Assembly: GCF_024345855.1 (NCBI RefSeq)
Contig: NZ_JAGQBX010000003.1
Location: 1-64,000 of the forward strand
Length of the DNA stretch: 64,000 nucleotides
From: Synechococcus sp. GreenBA-s
GTDB lineage: Bacteria; Cyanobacteriota; Cyanobacteriia; PCC-6307; Cyanobiaceae
Direction: 5' to 3'
This document shows positions 43,337-53,105 of the stretch, piece after piece (position 1 is the first letter of the stretch; every line of letters begins with the position of its first letter). Both the position numbers and the translations under genes were made by a program. The notes beneath the pieces were generated by a model. The model worked only from the letters and a program-made list of their open reading frames with translations. It was not told where the DNA came from and ran no database searches.

Positions 43337-43927
43337 TCAGGCCACTCCGCCGGCGGCCTCCCGTTCGGCGCGGAGCCGCCGCCAGCGGGCATAGAACTGA
43401 ATGGAGGCGGCCATGAACACCACGAGCCCCACGATGAACCAGGTGGCCGCGCCCGTAGGGAACTGGGTCTTGAACACCACCAGCATCACCACGATCACCA
43501 GCAGCAGGGTGGGCAGCTCATTGAGGGCCCGCAGCTGCTTGGGACTCCAGGCGCAGGTGCCCGCCTGAAGCTGGCCCATCAGCCGGTAGCAGAAGGCGTG
43601 GTAGGCCAGCAGGGCCGCCACGAAGCCGAGCTTGGCGTGCATCCAGCCCTGCTGCAGCCAGGCCGGCTGGGCGATCAGCAGCCCGGCGGCCATGGCCACC
43701 GTCACGATCAGGCCCGGGGTGGTGATGATGTTGGCCAGACGCCGCTCCATCAGGGCGTACTGGGCCTGGAAGGCCTGGCGCAGGGCGGGCTCCAGCTCCT
43801 CGGCCTCGCGGTGGTAGATGAACAGCCGCACCAGGTAGAAGAGCCCGGCGAACCACACCACCACGCCCACGATGTGGAGCGTCTTGAACCAGAGGTAGGC
43901 CTCGGGGGGGAGCGCCGCCAGGGTCAT
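43337..43927 (-). CDS. hemJ: HemJ protoporphyrinogen IX oxidase
   Basis: A 196-aa integral membrane protein with four to five hydrophobic helices, oxidising protoporphyrinogen IX to protoporphyrin IX, the common precursor of haem and chlorophyll. Family text: YLWFKTLHIVGVVVWFAGLFYLVRLFIYHREA at the N-terminus (conserved His), TPGLIVTVAMAAGL, GWMHAKLGFVAALLAYH near 95, and LNELPTLLLVIVVMLVVFKT. It is the main Protox of most cyanobacteria. Its ATG overlaps the stop of the preceding small gene by one base (TGATG). Confidence 0.93.
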   Translation of the reverse strand: MTLAALPPEAYLWFKTLHIVGVVVWFAGLFYLVRLFIYHREAEELEPALRQAFQAQYALMERRLANIITTPGLIVTVAMAAGLLIAQPAWLQQGWMHAKLGFVAALLAYHAFCYRLMGQLQAGTCAWSPKQLRALNELPTLLLVIVVMLVVFKTQFPTGAATWFIVGLVVFMAASIQFYARWRRLRAEREAAGGVA

Positions 43928-44160
43928 CAGCGGGTGGGGCCGAACAGGCCATCAAGGTAGAGCTCCCGCACTTCGGGACGGGCTCCGCCCTGCTGCACCA
44001 GGAACTGGGCCAGGGCGCTCTGCAGCAGGCGGTTGGCATCCAGGCCGGGGCGGGCCTGCAGGTAGGTGTCCACGGCGGCGGCCAGCTCCCTCGGCAGCTC
44101 CACATCCAGCCCGGTGGTCGCAGCGGGATCGGCACTACGGGTGGGGTGACCGAGGGGCAT
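43927..44160 (-). CDS. Small RHH-like (DUF2811-like) protein
   Basis: About 77 aa. After a disordered lead (MPLGHPTRSADPAAT), a strand LDVELPRELAAAV and helices TYLQARPGLDANRLLQSALAQFLVQQG resemble a ribbon-helix-helix or the cyanobacterial DUF2811 pattern; it ends EVRELYLDGLFG. Possibly DNA-binding. An upstream ATG at 44217 overlaps the photolyase end. It is coupled to hemJ by TGATG. Family label tentative. Confidence 0.65.
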   Translation of the reverse strand: MPLGHPTRSADPAATTGLDVELPRELAAAVDTYLQARPGLDANRLLQSALAQFLVQQGGARPEVRELYLDGLFGPTR

Positions 44161-44213
44161 CAGGGCGACATCTGGTGGAGGGAGGCCCACAATCCGGGAC
44201 TTCCGTCCCCCTG

Positions 44214-45764
44214 TCAAGCGACGCCGGGGGCGCCGGGTTGGCGGTGGCGTGTGGCGGTCTGACGGATGGCCTGCAGCTGCGCCGGATCGAGCCGATCGAG
44301 CTGCGCGATCACCAGGGCCATGCGCGGATTGGCCGCCAGCAGCGGCCGCTGGCGGGCCAGGAAATCCCAGTAGAGGGCGTTGAACGGGCAGGCGGCCTCG
44401 CCCTGGCGCTGCTTGGGGTCATAGCGGCAGCCCTTGCAGTAGGTGCCCATCCGGTTGATGTAGGCGCCACTGGCCGCGTAGGGCTTGCTAGCCAGCAGGC
44501 CGCCATCGGCGAACAGGCCCATGCCCAGCACATTGGTCTGCATCACCCAGTCGAAGCCGTCGATGAACATCCGGTGGAACCAGGCGGTGAGGTCCGCCGG
44601 ATCCAGGCCGGCAATCAGGCCGTAATTGGCCAGCACCATCAGCCGCTGGATGTGGTGGGCGTAGCCGCTGGCCCTGAGCTCCCCGAGCACGGTGTCGAGG
44701 CAGGCCATGCCGCTCCCCCCCAGCTGTTCGAACCAGGCCGGCAGCGGCGCGCTGTGGCCGAAGTGATTGCGGCTGGGGTAATCGGCCCCGAACCAGTGGT
44801 AGAGGCCGTGGGTGTATTCCCGCCAGCCCAGGATCTGGCGGATCACCCCCTCCAGGCTGGCCAGGGGCACGCCCTGCTCCAGGCCCGCCGTCTCAAGGCA
44901 CCGGATCACCTCCAGCGGCTGCAACAGGCCCAGGTTGAGGTAGGGCGAGAGCAGGGCATGCCAGAGGGTGGGCTGACCGCTCACCATCGCGTCCTGGTAG
45001 GGGCCGAAGCCCGCCAGGCGGGTGGCGATGAAGTGCTCAAGCACCTGCAGGGCCTGGGCGCGCGTCACCGCCCAGCCAAAGGGTTCCAGCTCCCCCGGCA
45101 GGGGGTCGAGGCCCGCGGCGGCGCGCTCGGCGTCGATCCGCCGCACCTTGGCGATCACGGACCGGGTGGTGGCATCGGGCTCGAAGCGCAGGGGCTCCGG
45201 CCCCCGCAGCCCCTTGGGTGGCGCCTTGCGGTTCTCGGCATCGAAGTTCCACTGGCCCCCCAGGGGCTGGGCCGCCTTGCCCTCCCCCTCCATCAGCACC
45301 CCGAAGCGGCGCCGGCCCTCCCGGTAGAACAGCTCCAACCGACGTTGCTTGTAGCGCCCGGCCCAGGCGGCGAAGTCCTCGCGGCTCCAGAGGAAGGCGT
45401 GCGAGGGCAGCCACACCAGCTGCACCGGTAGCGCCAGGGCCTCAATCGCCCGGCGGAACTCCCGATCCGCCGGTTCCATCAGCCGCAGTTCGCTGATGCC
45501 GTGCGCAGCGATCCAGGAGCGCACGGCATCACCGAAGCTCGCCGCTTCGCCGTGGTCGACGGCCCAGCCCTCGGCCTGCAGCTCGCCGGCGAAGTGGCGC
45601 ATGGCGCTCCACACCAGCACCAGCTTCTGGCGGTGGTAGGCCCGCCGCGCCAGCACCGAGTCGCTCTCCACCAGCAGCACCCGCGCCTCACCAGGAGCAG
45701 CGCTGGCCAGGGCCGCCTGGTGGGCGTGGAGCTGGTCGCCCAGCACCCAGATCCCGAGGGTCAT
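44214..45764 (-). CDS. FeS-type bacterial (6-4) photolyase / cryptochrome (PhrB/CryB-like)
   Basis: A 516-aa flavoprotein of the iron-sulfur bacterial cryptochrome and photolyase group, which repairs UV (6-4) photoproducts using FAD, a lumazine antenna and a [4Fe-4S] cluster. The four cluster cysteines are visible at C355, C443, C446 and C459, with the same 88-3-13 spacing as remembered for Agrobacterium PhrB. Other blocks: the N-terminal Rossmann LGIWVLGDQLHAHQAAL, and LEGVIRQILGWREYTHGLYHW near 304. Length fits. It is downstream of uvrC and a flavin reductase on the same strand. Confidence 0.93.
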   Translation of the reverse strand: MTLGIWVLGDQLHAHQAALASAAPGEARVLLVESDSVLARRAYHRQKLVLVWSAMRHFAGELQAEGWAVDHGEAASFGDAVRSWIAAHGISELRLMEPADREFRRAIEALALPVQLVWLPSHAFLWSREDFAAWAGRYKQRRLELFYREGRRRFGVLMEGEGKAAQPLGGQWNFDAENRKAPPKGLRGPEPLRFEPDATTRSVIAKVRRIDAERAAAGLDPLPGELEPFGWAVTRAQALQVLEHFIATRLAGFGPYQDAMVSGQPTLWHALLSPYLNLGLLQPLEVIRCLETAGLEQGVPLASLEGVIRQILGWREYTHGLYHWFGADYPSRNHFGHSAPLPAWFEQLGGSGMACLDTVLGELRASGYAHHIQRLMVLANYGLIAGLDPADLTAWFHRMFIDGFDWVMQTNVLGMGLFADGGLLASKPYAASGAYINRMGTYCKGCRYDPKQRQGEAACPFNALYWDFLARQRPLLAANPRMALVIAQLDRLDPAQLQAIRQTATRHRQPGAPGVA

Positions 45765-45813
45765 CGGCCGCGTACCGGGATGAGCTCAGGGGACCGGCGA
45801 GGGGATCGTCCTG

Positions 45814-46191
45814 TCATGCCGGGGCCTCCCCGGCCAGCCGGCAGGCCCGGCGGGCCACGGCCGCCACATAGCCCCGCTCCACCGGACCCGCCGCCGGGCT
45901 GAGGTGCCCGTCGCGGCAATCCACCGTGAGCCGCTCGCGGTGGCCCTGCTGATCGCCCACCTTCATGCGCAGCTGGAAGTGATGCTTGGCGCTGCGGGTG
46001 ATCTCATCCCCACACACCGGTCCCATGCAGATGCCGGGGGCCGCCTGGGCGGCCATGGGCAGGGCCAGGGGCGCCAGGAGCGTCACGACCAGCAGCAGGG
46101 CCAGGACCAGACCACGCAGGAGAGCGCTCAGCCGCTCCTCCAGCCGGGATATCAGCCGGGATATCAGCCCTGCGAACCACCGGTCCTGCAC
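45814..46191 (-). CDS. Secreted hypothetical protein
   Basis: About 125 aa from a GTG at 46191, 8 bp after the uvrC stop. A basic N-terminus and hydrophobic segment (LLRGLVLALLLVVTLLAPLALPM, AQA cleavage) form a signal peptide. The mature part has four cysteines (PGICMGPVCGDEI, VDCRDGH, RACRLAG), compatible with disulfides. Function unknown. The longer open frame upstream lies inside uvrC and is excluded. Confidence 0.65.
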   Translation of the reverse strand: MQDRWFAGLISRLISRLEERLSALLRGLVLALLLVVTLLAPLALPMAAQAAPGICMGPVCGDEITRSAKHHFQLRMKVGDQQGHRERLTVDCRDGHLSPAAGPVERGYVAAVARRACRLAGEAPA

Positions 46192-46199
46192 GTGCGCGT

Positions 46200-48287
46200 T
46201 CAACCGGCCAACTCCAGGGGGCGTTCCGCCACCCTCCCATCCTCGCCGGCGGTTGCCTCGCCAGGGGGCTCCACGGCCTGGAGCTCGCCGAAGCCCTCGG
46301 GGTGGAAGTACTCCCACACCTGCCGGGCCAGGGCCGGCCCCAGACCCGGCGCGGCCGCCAGGGTCTCGGGGCTGGCCAGCTGGATGGCATCGATCGAGCG
46401 GAAGTGGGCCAGCAGCTCCTTGATCCGCTTGGGTCCCAGCCCCGGGATCTCGGAGAGCCGCGAGCGCTTCATCCGCTCGCCCCGCTGCTGGCGGTGGAAG
46501 CTCACGGCGAAGCGGTGGGCCTCATCGCGCAGGCGCCGCAGCAGCTGCACCCCCAGCTGGTCCGGGTCGGTGTCCAGGGGCTGCTTGGCACCGGGCAGGA
46601 ACACCTCCTCACGCTGCTTGGCCAGGGAGCAGACCACCAGCTCCTCGTCGAGGTTGAGCTCCCGCAGGGCCTCCATCACGGCCGAGAGCTGACCCTTGCC
46701 GCCGTCGATCATCACCACATCGGGCCAGTCGTTGAGGCCGCCGGTGTGCAGGGCACTGCCTGCCGCCCGCCGCAGCTCCCGCACGTCGGCCCCCTCCGCC
46801 TTGGCCTGGCTCCAGCGCCGGAAGCGCCGCCGCATAATCTCCGCCATGGCCATGAAGTCGTCGGAGTGGCCGGCCTGGATCGAGCTGCTCTGGATCTTGT
46901 ACTTGCGGTAGTGCTGCTTGGCAGGCAGCCCGTCGAGGAACACCACCTGGGAGGCCACGGCGTCGCTGCCCTGGATGTGGCTGATGTCGTAGCCCTCGAT
47001 GCGGCGCGGCGGGCTCGGCAGCTCCAGCAGCTGGGCGAGATCTTCGGTGGCCAGCTGGTGCTGCTCGGCCGTGCGCTGGGCCCGCTCCAGTTCGTAGGCG
47101 GCGTTGCGCTCCACCAGCTCGATCAGCTCGGCCTTCTGCTGGCGCTGGGGCACCGCCAGCTTCACCTTGCGACCCCGCCGCTCCGTGAGCCACTCCTCGA
47201 TCAGGGTCTGCTGGGGCAGGGGGTGCTGCAGCAGCAGCTCCGGCGGGATCTCCACCGGCTCCACCTGGCTGTAGTGCTCCTCCACCACGCGCTGCAGGAT
47301 CAGACCCAGGGTCCGCTGCCGCTCCGGGCTGGGGGGCAGATCGCCGCCGGCGCCCTGCTCCGCCGGGGGCAGGCCCGCGGCATCGGCCGTGTAGCCGAGC
47401 CGCCCCACCAGCTTGCCGGCCCGCATCTGGAACAGCTGCACCGCCGCCACCCGCCCGTCGGCCGCCAGGGCCAGCACATCGCGGCTCACGGAGCTGTCCC
47501 CAACGCTCATCTTCTGGTCCGCCGTGAGGGTGTCGAGGCCCTGCAGCTGGTCGCGCACCCGGGCCGCCGCCTCGAATTCCAGCCGCTCGGCGTACTTCTC
47601 CATCTGGAGCTCCAGCAGCTCCACCAGTTCCTCGTTGCGGCCCTGGAACACCATCGCCACCTGGCGCAGGGTGCGGTGGTAGTCGTCCGAGCTGATCTTC
47701 TGCTGGCACACCCCCGGGCAGCGGCCGATGGCGTAGTTGAGGCAGGTGCGGTCCTTGTGGAGGGGCTGGGGCCGCTGCCGCAGCGGAAACACCCGCTTGA
47801 CCAGGGCCAGGGTGCGCCGCAGCAGGCCCACGTCCACGTAGGGGCCGTAGAAGCGATCCAGGGGCGAGCGGAAGCGTCGCTGGCGCGTGATGAAGATGCG
47901 CGGGTAGGCCTCGCTCCAGGTGATGCAGAGGTAGGGGTATTTCTTGTCGTCCTTGAGCAGCACGTTGAAGTGCGGCTGGTGGTGCTTGATCAGGTTCGAC
48001 TCCAGCGCCAGGGCCTCGGCCTCGCTGTCGGTCACGATGAACTCGATCTCGCACACCTGACGCACCATCAGGGTGATGCGCGGGCTGTGCTTCGGGCCGC
48101 CCTGGAAGTAGGTGCGCACCCGGTTGCGCAGCACCTTGGCCTTACCGATGTAAAGGATGCGGTCGTCGGCATCGCGCATCAGGTAGCAGCCCGGCTCCGG
48201 AGGCACCTGCCGGAGCCGGGCCCTGAGGCGCTCAGGTTGCTGCAGCAGGGGCCGGGCGGCGGCGCCGGCGGGTTCGGGCAGGCCCAC
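46200..48287 (-). CDS. uvrC: Excinuclease ABC subunit C
   Basis: A 695-aa nucleotide excision repair endonuclease that makes both incisions around UvrB-bound damage. Order: GIY-YIG domain ([24 protein letters not shown] near 32-55), Cys-bearing region, UVR motif ([28 protein letters not shown] near 215), RNase H-like UvrC domain ([24 protein letters not shown] near 430), and C-terminal helix-hairpin-helix pair ([16 protein letters not shown]). GTG start, immediately after the flavin reductase stop. Confidence 0.97.
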   Translation of the reverse strand: MGLPEPAGAAARPLLQQPERLRARLRQVPPEPGCYLMRDADDRILYIGKAKVLRNRVRTYFQGGPKHSPRITLMVRQVCEIEFIVTDSEAEALALESNLIKHHQPHFNVLLKDDKKYPYLCITWSEAYPRIFITRQRRFRSPLDRFYGPYVDVGLLRRTLALVKRVFPLRQRPQPLHKDRTCLNYAIGRCPGVCQQKISSDDYHRTLRQVAMVFQGRNEELVELLELQMEKYAERLEFEAAARVRDQLQGLDTLTADQKMSVGDSSVSRDVLALAADGRVAAVQLFQMRAGKLVGRLGYTADAAGLPPAEQGAGGDLPPSPERQRTLGLILQRVVEEHYSQVEPVEIPPELLLQHPLPQQTLIEEWLTERRGRKVKLAVPQRQQKAELIELVERNAAYELERAQRTAEQHQLATEDLAQLLELPSPPRRIEGYDISHIQGSDAVASQVVFLDGLPAKQHYRKYKIQSSSIQAGHSDDFMAMAEIMRRRFRRWSQAKAEGADVRELRRAAGSALHTGGLNDWPDVVMIDGGKGQLSAVMEALRELNLDEELVVCSLAKQREEVFLPGAKQPLDTDPDQLGVQLLRRLRDEAHRFAVSFHRQQRGERMKRSRLSEIPGLGPKRIKELLAHFRSIDAIQLASPETLAAAPGLGPALARQVWEYFHPEGFGELQAVEPPGEATAGEDGRVAERPLELAG

Positions 48288-48773
48288 TCAGCCGCCGTAC
48301 TGCCAGCCGGTGGCGGAGAGCTCCAGGGCGGCGCCGTCGCGGTGCAGCACGGCGGTCTTGACCTGACCCACGAACACCGTGTGGTCGCCGGCGGCCACCT
48401 GGCCCACCAGCTCGCACTCCACCGCACCGAGGGCGTCGTCGAGCACGGGCAGGCCCAGCTCGCCCAGCTGGAAGGGGGCGGCGTCAAAGCGGCCGCCGAT
48501 GCCCTTCTGGGGCTTGAAGAACACGGCCGCCAGGTCCTTCTGGTCAGCGGAGAGCACGTTGAGGGAGAACTTGCCGGTGCGCTGGATGATGCCGTTGCTG
48601 GTGGAGTCCGCCCGCACGGCCATCACCACCAGGGGCGGCTCAAAGGAGCCCTGGGTCACCCAGCTGGCGGTGAAGCCGTTCACCTCCTCGCCCTCGGCCA
48701 CGCCGCAGATGAACACGCCATGGGGGATCTTGCGCAGCAGGGTCTTCTTGGCGTCGGCATTCAGGCTGGCCAT
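48288..48773 (-). CDS. Flavin reductase-like FMN-binding protein
   Basis: A 161-aa protein of the flavin reductase/DIM6 split-barrel family. Family text: [41 protein letters not shown] near 12-52, and [15 protein letters not shown]. It binds FMN or FAD and reduces it with NAD(P)H, or acts as a flavin-bound domain like that at the C-terminus of cyanobacterial flavodiiron proteins. It abuts uvrC with no gap. The role in that setting is unclear. Confidence 0.9.
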   Translation of the reverse strand: MASLNADAKKTLLRKIPHGVFICGVAEGEEVNGFTASWVTQGSFEPPLVVMAVRADSTSNGIIQRTGKFSLNVLSADQKDLAAVFFKPQKGIGGRFDAAPFQLGELGLPVLDDALGAVECELVGQVAAGDHTVFVGQVKTAVLHRDGAALELSATGWQYGG

Positions 48774-48835
48774 GGGTCCTCGCACTGCATCGGGCTTCCG
48801 GCCTGACTCTAGAAAGGGGCCTGCGCCCACCGCCC

Positions 48836-49330
48836 ATGAAGGCCCTCTACCCCGGCAGCTTCGATCCCCTCACCCTGGGGCACCTGGATCTGATCGAGCG
48901 GGCCGCCCGCCTGTTCGACGGCCTGGTGGTGGCGGTGCTGCAGAACCCGAGCAAGAACCCCACCTTCCCGGTGGAGCAGCGCCTGGATCAGATCCGCACG
49001 GCCACGGCCCACCTGCCGCAGGTGGAGGTGGCCAGCTTCGACGGCCTCACCGTGGCCTTCACCCAGACCTGTGGCGCCGGCGTGATCCTGCGGGGCCTGC
49101 GCGCCATGAGCGATTTCGAATTCGAGCTGCAGATCGCCCACACCAACAAGAGCCTGGCCCCGGGCCTGGAGACGCTGTTCATGGCCACGGCCACGGCCCA
49201 CAGCTTCCTGAGCAGCTCGGTGGTGAAGGAGGTGGCCCGCTTCGGCGGCCCGGTGGGTCACATGGTGCCCCAAGGAGTGGCGCGGGATCTGGCCGCGTTC
49301 TTTAATCGGACATCTCCCGAACAGCGGTGA
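48836..49330 (+). CDS. coaD: Phosphopantetheine adenylyltransferase
   Basis: A 164-aa nucleotidyltransferase making dephospho-CoA from 4'-phosphopantetheine and ATP. The motif [20 protein letters not shown] near 5-24 holds the TxGH ATP site; [25 protein letters not shown] near 84-108 and [15 protein letters not shown] near 124 are family landmarks. Full length. Its stop overlaps the start of the next gene. Confidence 0.97.
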   Translation: MKALYPGSFDPLTLGHLDLIERAARLFDGLVVAVLQNPSKNPTFPVEQRLDQIRTATAHLPQVEVASFDGLTVAFTQTCGAGVILRGLRAMSDFEFELQIAHTNKSLAPGLETLFMATATAHSFLSSSVVKEVARFGGPVGHMVPQGVARDLAAFFNRTSPEQR

Positions 49331-50274
49331 TGTCCGAGGCGCAACTCAGCTCCGTGCTCGATCAGCTGGACCAGCTGGAGGAAATCGTCCTGGACGGCAC
49401 GCGGGTTCCCTTCAGCGGCGGCCGCCTGGTGAACGAGCAGGACGCCATCGAGGCGATGGACGCCGTGCGCGAGGCCCTGCCGCCCCAGCTCTCCCAGGCC
49501 GAGGAGCTGCTGCGCCAGAAGGAGGAGTTCATCGGCCAGGCCCGCCAGAAGGCCGAGGAGATCGTCAACCAGGCCCGCCAGCAGCGCGAGCAGCTGATCA
49601 GCGCCCAGGCGATCCGCCAGGAGGCCGAGCGCCAGGTGGCCGAGCTGCGGGAGCAGGCCCGCCAGCAGTGCGAGCAACTGCTGCTCCAGACCCGCCAGCA
49701 GGTGGCCCAGGCCGAGCAGGAGCACCAGACGCGCCTGGCCCAGATGGAACAGCAGTTCGGCCTGCGCCGCCAGCAGCTGGAGCAGGAGGCCCTGCAGCGC
49801 CGCCAGCAGCTCGACAACGAGGCCACCGAGCTCAAGCGACAGCTGGTGGAGCAGCACGAGCGCAACCGCCAGCAGAGCCTGGCCGAGCTGGAGCAGATCC
49901 GCCAGGAGGCCGTGCGCCTGCAGCAGACCAGCCAGGCCGAGGCCGAGCGGGTCCACGCCGATGCCCTGCAGTTCCGCCAGCAGACCCAGCAGCAGTGCGA
50001 GGCCCTGATCAGCCGCAGCCGCCAGGAGTCGGCCTCGATCCAGGAGGGCGCCAACCGCTACGCCGAGCAGGTGCTGGGCGAACTGGAGGGCCGCCTGCAG
50101 GACATGGGCAAGGTGGTGATGGCGGGCCGGCGCGAGCTGGTGAAGCTGCAGAGCGTGGATCCCACCAGCCTGGCCGGCCAGGCCAGCGCACCTGAGGGCA
50201 ACTCGGCGGCGGTGCCCATCAGCCGGGCCCGCCGGGCTGCCGAGCGGCTGCGCCAGGCGGCTGGCAAGGGCTGA
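49327..50274 (+). CDS. cdv3: Cdv3/DivIVA-like coiled-coil division protein
   Basis: A 315-aa protein dominated by a long coiled coil (about 55-250; Gln/Glu/Arg heptads such as [21 protein letters not shown]). The N-terminus ([34 protein letters not shown]) matches the start of the cyanobacterial DivIVA-like factor Cdv3, needed for septum placement. The next-to-coaD position is, as I recall, the same in Synechocystis (slr0847-slr0848). Start is GTG at 49327 or ATG at 49330, overlapping coaD. No membrane segment. The basic C-terminus ([16 protein letters not shown]) may bind acidic partners. Confidence 0.82.
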   Translation: MMSEAQLSSVLDQLDQLEEIVLDGTRVPFSGGRLVNEQDAIEAMDAVREALPPQLSQAEELLRQKEEFIGQARQKAEEIVNQARQQREQLISAQAIRQEAERQVAELREQARQQCEQLLLQTRQQVAQAEQEHQTRLAQMEQQFGLRRQQLEQEALQRRQQLDNEATELKRQLVEQHERNRQQSLAELEQIRQEAVRLQQTSQAEAERVHADALQFRQQTQQQCEALISRSRQESASIQEGANRYAEQVLGELEGRLQDMGKVVMAGRRELVKLQSVDPTSLAGQASAPEGNSAAVPISRARRAAERLRQAAGKG

Positions 50275-50298
50275 GGGACTCTGAGCTGAAGCTCCGGA

Positions 50299-50330
50299 AC
50301 GACCTGGCGCCGAGGTCGACCCCAGGTCGT
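50299..50330. terminator. Inverted repeat between convergent cdv3 and dacB
   Basis: ACGACCTGG and CCAGGTCGT are exact complements around a 14-nt loop, between the stops of cdv3 (50274) and dacB (50343). No T run. A bidirectional terminator is likely. Confidence 0.5.
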
Positions 50331-50342
50331 GGTGCTGTGGGC

Positions 50343-51710
50343 TCAGATCGCCGGGCAGAGCCCCGGCAGCTGGCTCTCCCGCAGGATCCGCCCGATGGTC
50401 GTGTTGGGGGCAGCAGCCCCGTTGCTGATGGCACTCACGTAACGGGGCCCCTCGGCGGTATCGAGCACGCCACTGATGGAGCGCACGCCCGAGATGGTGC
50501 CGGTCTTGCCGCGGAAGCGGCCGTCCAGGCTGGTGCCCCTGTAGAGGTTCCGCAGGGTGCCCCGCTGGCCGGCGACGGCCATGGAGGCCTGGTAGTTGGC
50601 GGCATAGGGGTGCTGCGCCATGCGCAGCAGCAGCGCCGCCAGCAACCGGCTGGTGAGGCGGTTACTGCGCGACAGTCCACTGCCGTCGACCACCACGACC
50701 CCCTCCATCGGCAGGCCCTGGGCGGCCAGCCACTGCATGGCAGCGCCGCGGGCCTGGGCCAGGTCCCAGCTGGTGCTGGCCTGACGCAACAGCACCTCGG
50801 CGGTGAAGTTGTGGCTCTCGGTGTTGGCCAGGCTCAGCAGCCCGTGCATCCCCACCGAGGGCTCCTCGTAGAGCAGGGTGGCGTTGCTGCCGTCGATCGC
50901 ACCGGGGGCACTGGACGGAACGACGCTGAAGGCCACCTGGCCCCCCTGGCGCCGGATCTCCTGTCCCAGCAGCCGCTGCAGCCGATCCGGCGGATTGGGA
51001 ACCGCCATGTCGATGGCGTTGCTGGTGAGGGCCAGGCGGGTGATCGGGGCGCCGTAGGCCTCGGCCCGATCCCCCCAGTGCCAGTCGCTGGGCCACCAGC
51101 GCTGGCTGGGCTCCTCCACGAGCTGGATCCGCACCGGCGCCGCCGCCGGCTCACCGGGACCGCCGCCGCTGCCCAGGGCGAGCTTGGCGAAGCGGCGCAG
51201 CTGGGTCAGGCCCAGGTCGGGGTCGCCCTCGCCGGTGATGCGCAGGCTGCCGTCCTGTAGGCGCCACAGGCGCGTGGTGAGCCGGTAGTCGGGGCCCAGG
51301 CGGTCCAGGGCGATGGCCGTGCTGATCAGCTTCTGGTTGGAGGCCGGAATGCGGGGACGCCGGCCGTTGATGTCGGCCAGCAGCCGGCCGCTGGGGTCGG
51401 CCACCGACACGCTCCAGACCGCCGCCTCGCCACCCACCACGGCGGCCAGGCGCTGCTGCAGGGCCGGGCAGCTGACCTGGCTCTGCAGCCGGGGCAGGCC
51501 GATCGGTGGTGGCGCCGCCGGGAAGGAGGTGGTGGCGGTGAGGCTCTGGGCCCGCAGCGGCGGCGCCATCAGGGCCGTCAGCGCCAGGCCGGCGCCCAGG
51601 CCTGCGGTTGTGCCGCGCCTGAGGGCCAGTCGACTCAAGGACCCAGCCCTGAATCGGAGCAGGCGACTGGGGGAGGGCCCATCTGGCCTTGCCGTCTCAG
51701 GGTGTGCCAT
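50343..51710 (-). CDS. dacB: D-alanyl-D-alanine carboxypeptidase/endopeptidase (PBP4, S13)
   Basis: A 455-aa penicillin-binding protein. A hydrophobic signal segment (GLGAGLALTALMAPPL) near 37-52 exports it. The catalytic triad motifs are intact: S124-x-x-K127 in PASNQKL, SRSN (SxN) near 355, and KTG in FRGKTGTISG near 402. The large insert between SxxK and SxN is typical of S13 enzymes. It trims or cleaves D-Ala peptides in the periplasm. The stop of the DUF4330 gene is one base before its start. Confidence 0.94.
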   Translation of the reverse strand: MAHPETARPDGPSPSRLLRFRAGSLSRLALRRGTTAGLGAGLALTALMAPPLRAQSLTATTSFPAAPPPIGLPRLQSQVSCPALQQRLAAVVGGEAAVWSVSVADPSGRLLADINGRRPRIPASNQKLISTAIALDRLGPDYRLTTRLWRLQDGSLRITGEGDPDLGLTQLRRFAKLALGSGGGPGEPAAAPVRIQLVEEPSQRWWPSDWHWGDRAEAYGAPITRLALTSNAIDMAVPNPPDRLQRLLGQEIRRQGGQVAFSVVPSSAPGAIDGSNATLLYEEPSVGMHGLLSLANTESHNFTAEVLLRQASTSWDLAQARGAAMQWLAAQGLPMEGVVVVDGSGLSRSNRLTSRLLAALLLRMAQHPYAANYQASMAVAGQRGTLRNLYRGTSLDGRFRGKTGTISGVRSISGVLDTAEGPRYVSAISNGAAAPNTTIGRILRESQLPGLCPAI

Positions 51711-51711
51711 C

Positions 51712-52239
51712 TCAGGACTCCAGCTTCAGGCCGGTGACCGAACCGCCGACCCGGAAGGCACTGCCCTCCAGCTCGATCGGGGCGCCCACCTTGATGGCCT
51801 GGTTGCCGAACACCACCCCCTCGGCGGTCTTGCGGCCCTCCCCCTCGAGCACGAAGCGGGCATCCAGGGTGCTGAAGGTGGCCTGGTTGGGATCGGCGGC
51901 GCTCACCACCTTGCCGTCGGGGGTGAGGGTGGAGATGCGCCGCGGCAGGGCGATCACCTCCCTGATGCCCACCTTGCCGTGGGGCTGGTTGCGGATCACG
52001 ATGGCGAGCTTGCCGTCCTGGCGGGCCGAGGCGATCAGCGCCGCCGGATCGGCCGCCGGGATGCCGCGCACATCCACCAGCACCGTCACCGGCCGCAGGC
52101 CGCCGGTGGCCTTGGCGATGGCGCCGCTGAGCTTGGGGCTCCAGATCACGCCGGCGGCGGCCAGCAGCACCGCCAGGGCGGCTCCCGCATCCACCAGGCC
52201 GATCCGGCGCGGGCGGGGGGAGGAATCGGCAGCGGCCAT
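51712..52239 (-). CDS. DUF4330-family membrane-anchored protein
   Basis: A 175-aa protein with one N-terminal transmembrane helix (IGLVDAGAALAVLLAAAGVIW near 13-33) and a beta-rich soluble domain. Text such as VTVLVDVRGIPAADPAALIASARQDGKLAIVIRNQPHGKV fits DUF4330, a cyanobacterial family of unknown function. It is read straight into dacB with no gap, so envelope work is plausible. Confidence 0.82.
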   Translation of the reverse strand: MAAADSSPRPRRIGLVDAGAALAVLLAAAGVIWSPKLSGAIAKATGGLRPVTVLVDVRGIPAADPAALIASARQDGKLAIVIRNQPHGKVGIREVIALPRRISTLTPDGKVVSAADPNQATFSTLDARFVLEGEGRKTAEGVVFGNQAIKVGAPIELEGSAFRVGGSVTGLKLES

Positions 52240-52315
52240 GGCGCATCGGCAGACGCTGAACTGTACGGAGGGCCGCCGGGTCCCACAAGGGCCGGCGGCC
52301 CGGCCCCGCCCCCTG

Positions 52316-53002
52316 TCAGTTGCGCAGGCCCTCGATGAAGCGATCCACCGCCGCCAGACCGCGACCGACGCCGCCGGCGCCGCCCAGGGCCTCGGCCTGC
52401 TGCTCGGCATCCGGCCTGGTCTCGAAGCTGGCGGCGAAGCGATGGCCGTCCGGGTCGCGGCGGTAGAGCTCCCAGGGGTCGGGGAAGGCCCGGCGCAGGG
52501 CCCCCTCGGCCGTGGGGATCAGGGCGTAGGCCGCCTGCCAGCCGGAGAGAAAGCCCTTGCGCCGCTCGCGGGCCACGCTGCCGATGCCCACGGCGGCGTC
52601 CTCCAGGCTGCCGTTGAGCAGCACCACCGGCCCGCGGTGCTGGCCGCAGACCGCCTCCACCTCCTCGTAGTCCGCCGGGGAGGGGGCCACCAGGATCAGG
52701 ACGCCCTCGCTGCCGCCGTCGGCCTGCTGCAGGCGCATCAGGTCCCGCAGGCTGGCCAGCTGGCCGGCCTGCTCGGGCGCATCGCGCTTGGCCAGGGCCG
52801 TGGCCCCCGCATCGGGGAACAGCAGCCGCAGGTTGGGGAAGCGCGGCGTGAGCGCGGCACCGAGGCGCAGGGCCACGGGCATCAGCCGCAGACCCTCGAA
52901 GCGGAATTCGGTGGTCCAGAGGCCCTTGGGCTCGGTCACCAGGGCGGCGGCCAGCGCCTCCAGGGCCTCGGCCTCGGCCGCGCGCAGATCAGCGGGGAGC
53001 AT
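52316..53002 (-). CDS. DUF1995-family protein
   Basis: A 228-aa protein of the DUF1995 family, shared by cyanobacteria and chloroplasts (plant LPA3-type and related). Recognised text: [58 protein letters not shown], and YRRDPDGHRFAASFETRPD. Soluble; no signal peptide. Plant members help photosystem assembly, but the cyanobacterial role is not known. The 103 bp between it and the desulfurase hold no gene. Confidence 0.82.
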   Translation of the reverse strand: MLPADLRAAEAEALEALAAALVTEPKGLWTTEFRFEGLRLMPVALRLGAALTPRFPNLRLLFPDAGATALAKRDAPEQAGQLASLRDLMRLQQADGGSEGVLILVAPSPADYEEVEAVCGQHRGPVVLLNGSLEDAAVGIGSVARERRKGFLSGWQAAYALIPTAEGALRRAFPDPWELYRRDPDGHRFAASFETRPDAEQQAEALGGAGGVGRGLAAVDRFIEGLRN

Positions 53003-53105
53003 CGAACCAGCACAGTTGGCGCGACCCTACCCAGGAGTGCCGGCGCCGGGTCAGGCCCCTGCTCCAGCCCTGGGGGGCAGCCGCGGAGTGCAGCCAGTGC
53101 CGGGC

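Noticed and set aside
46141-46175. Direct repeat ATATCAGCCGGG as a regulatory repeat
   Set aside because: It lies within the coding sequence of the small secreted protein and encodes the repeated ISRL peptide.
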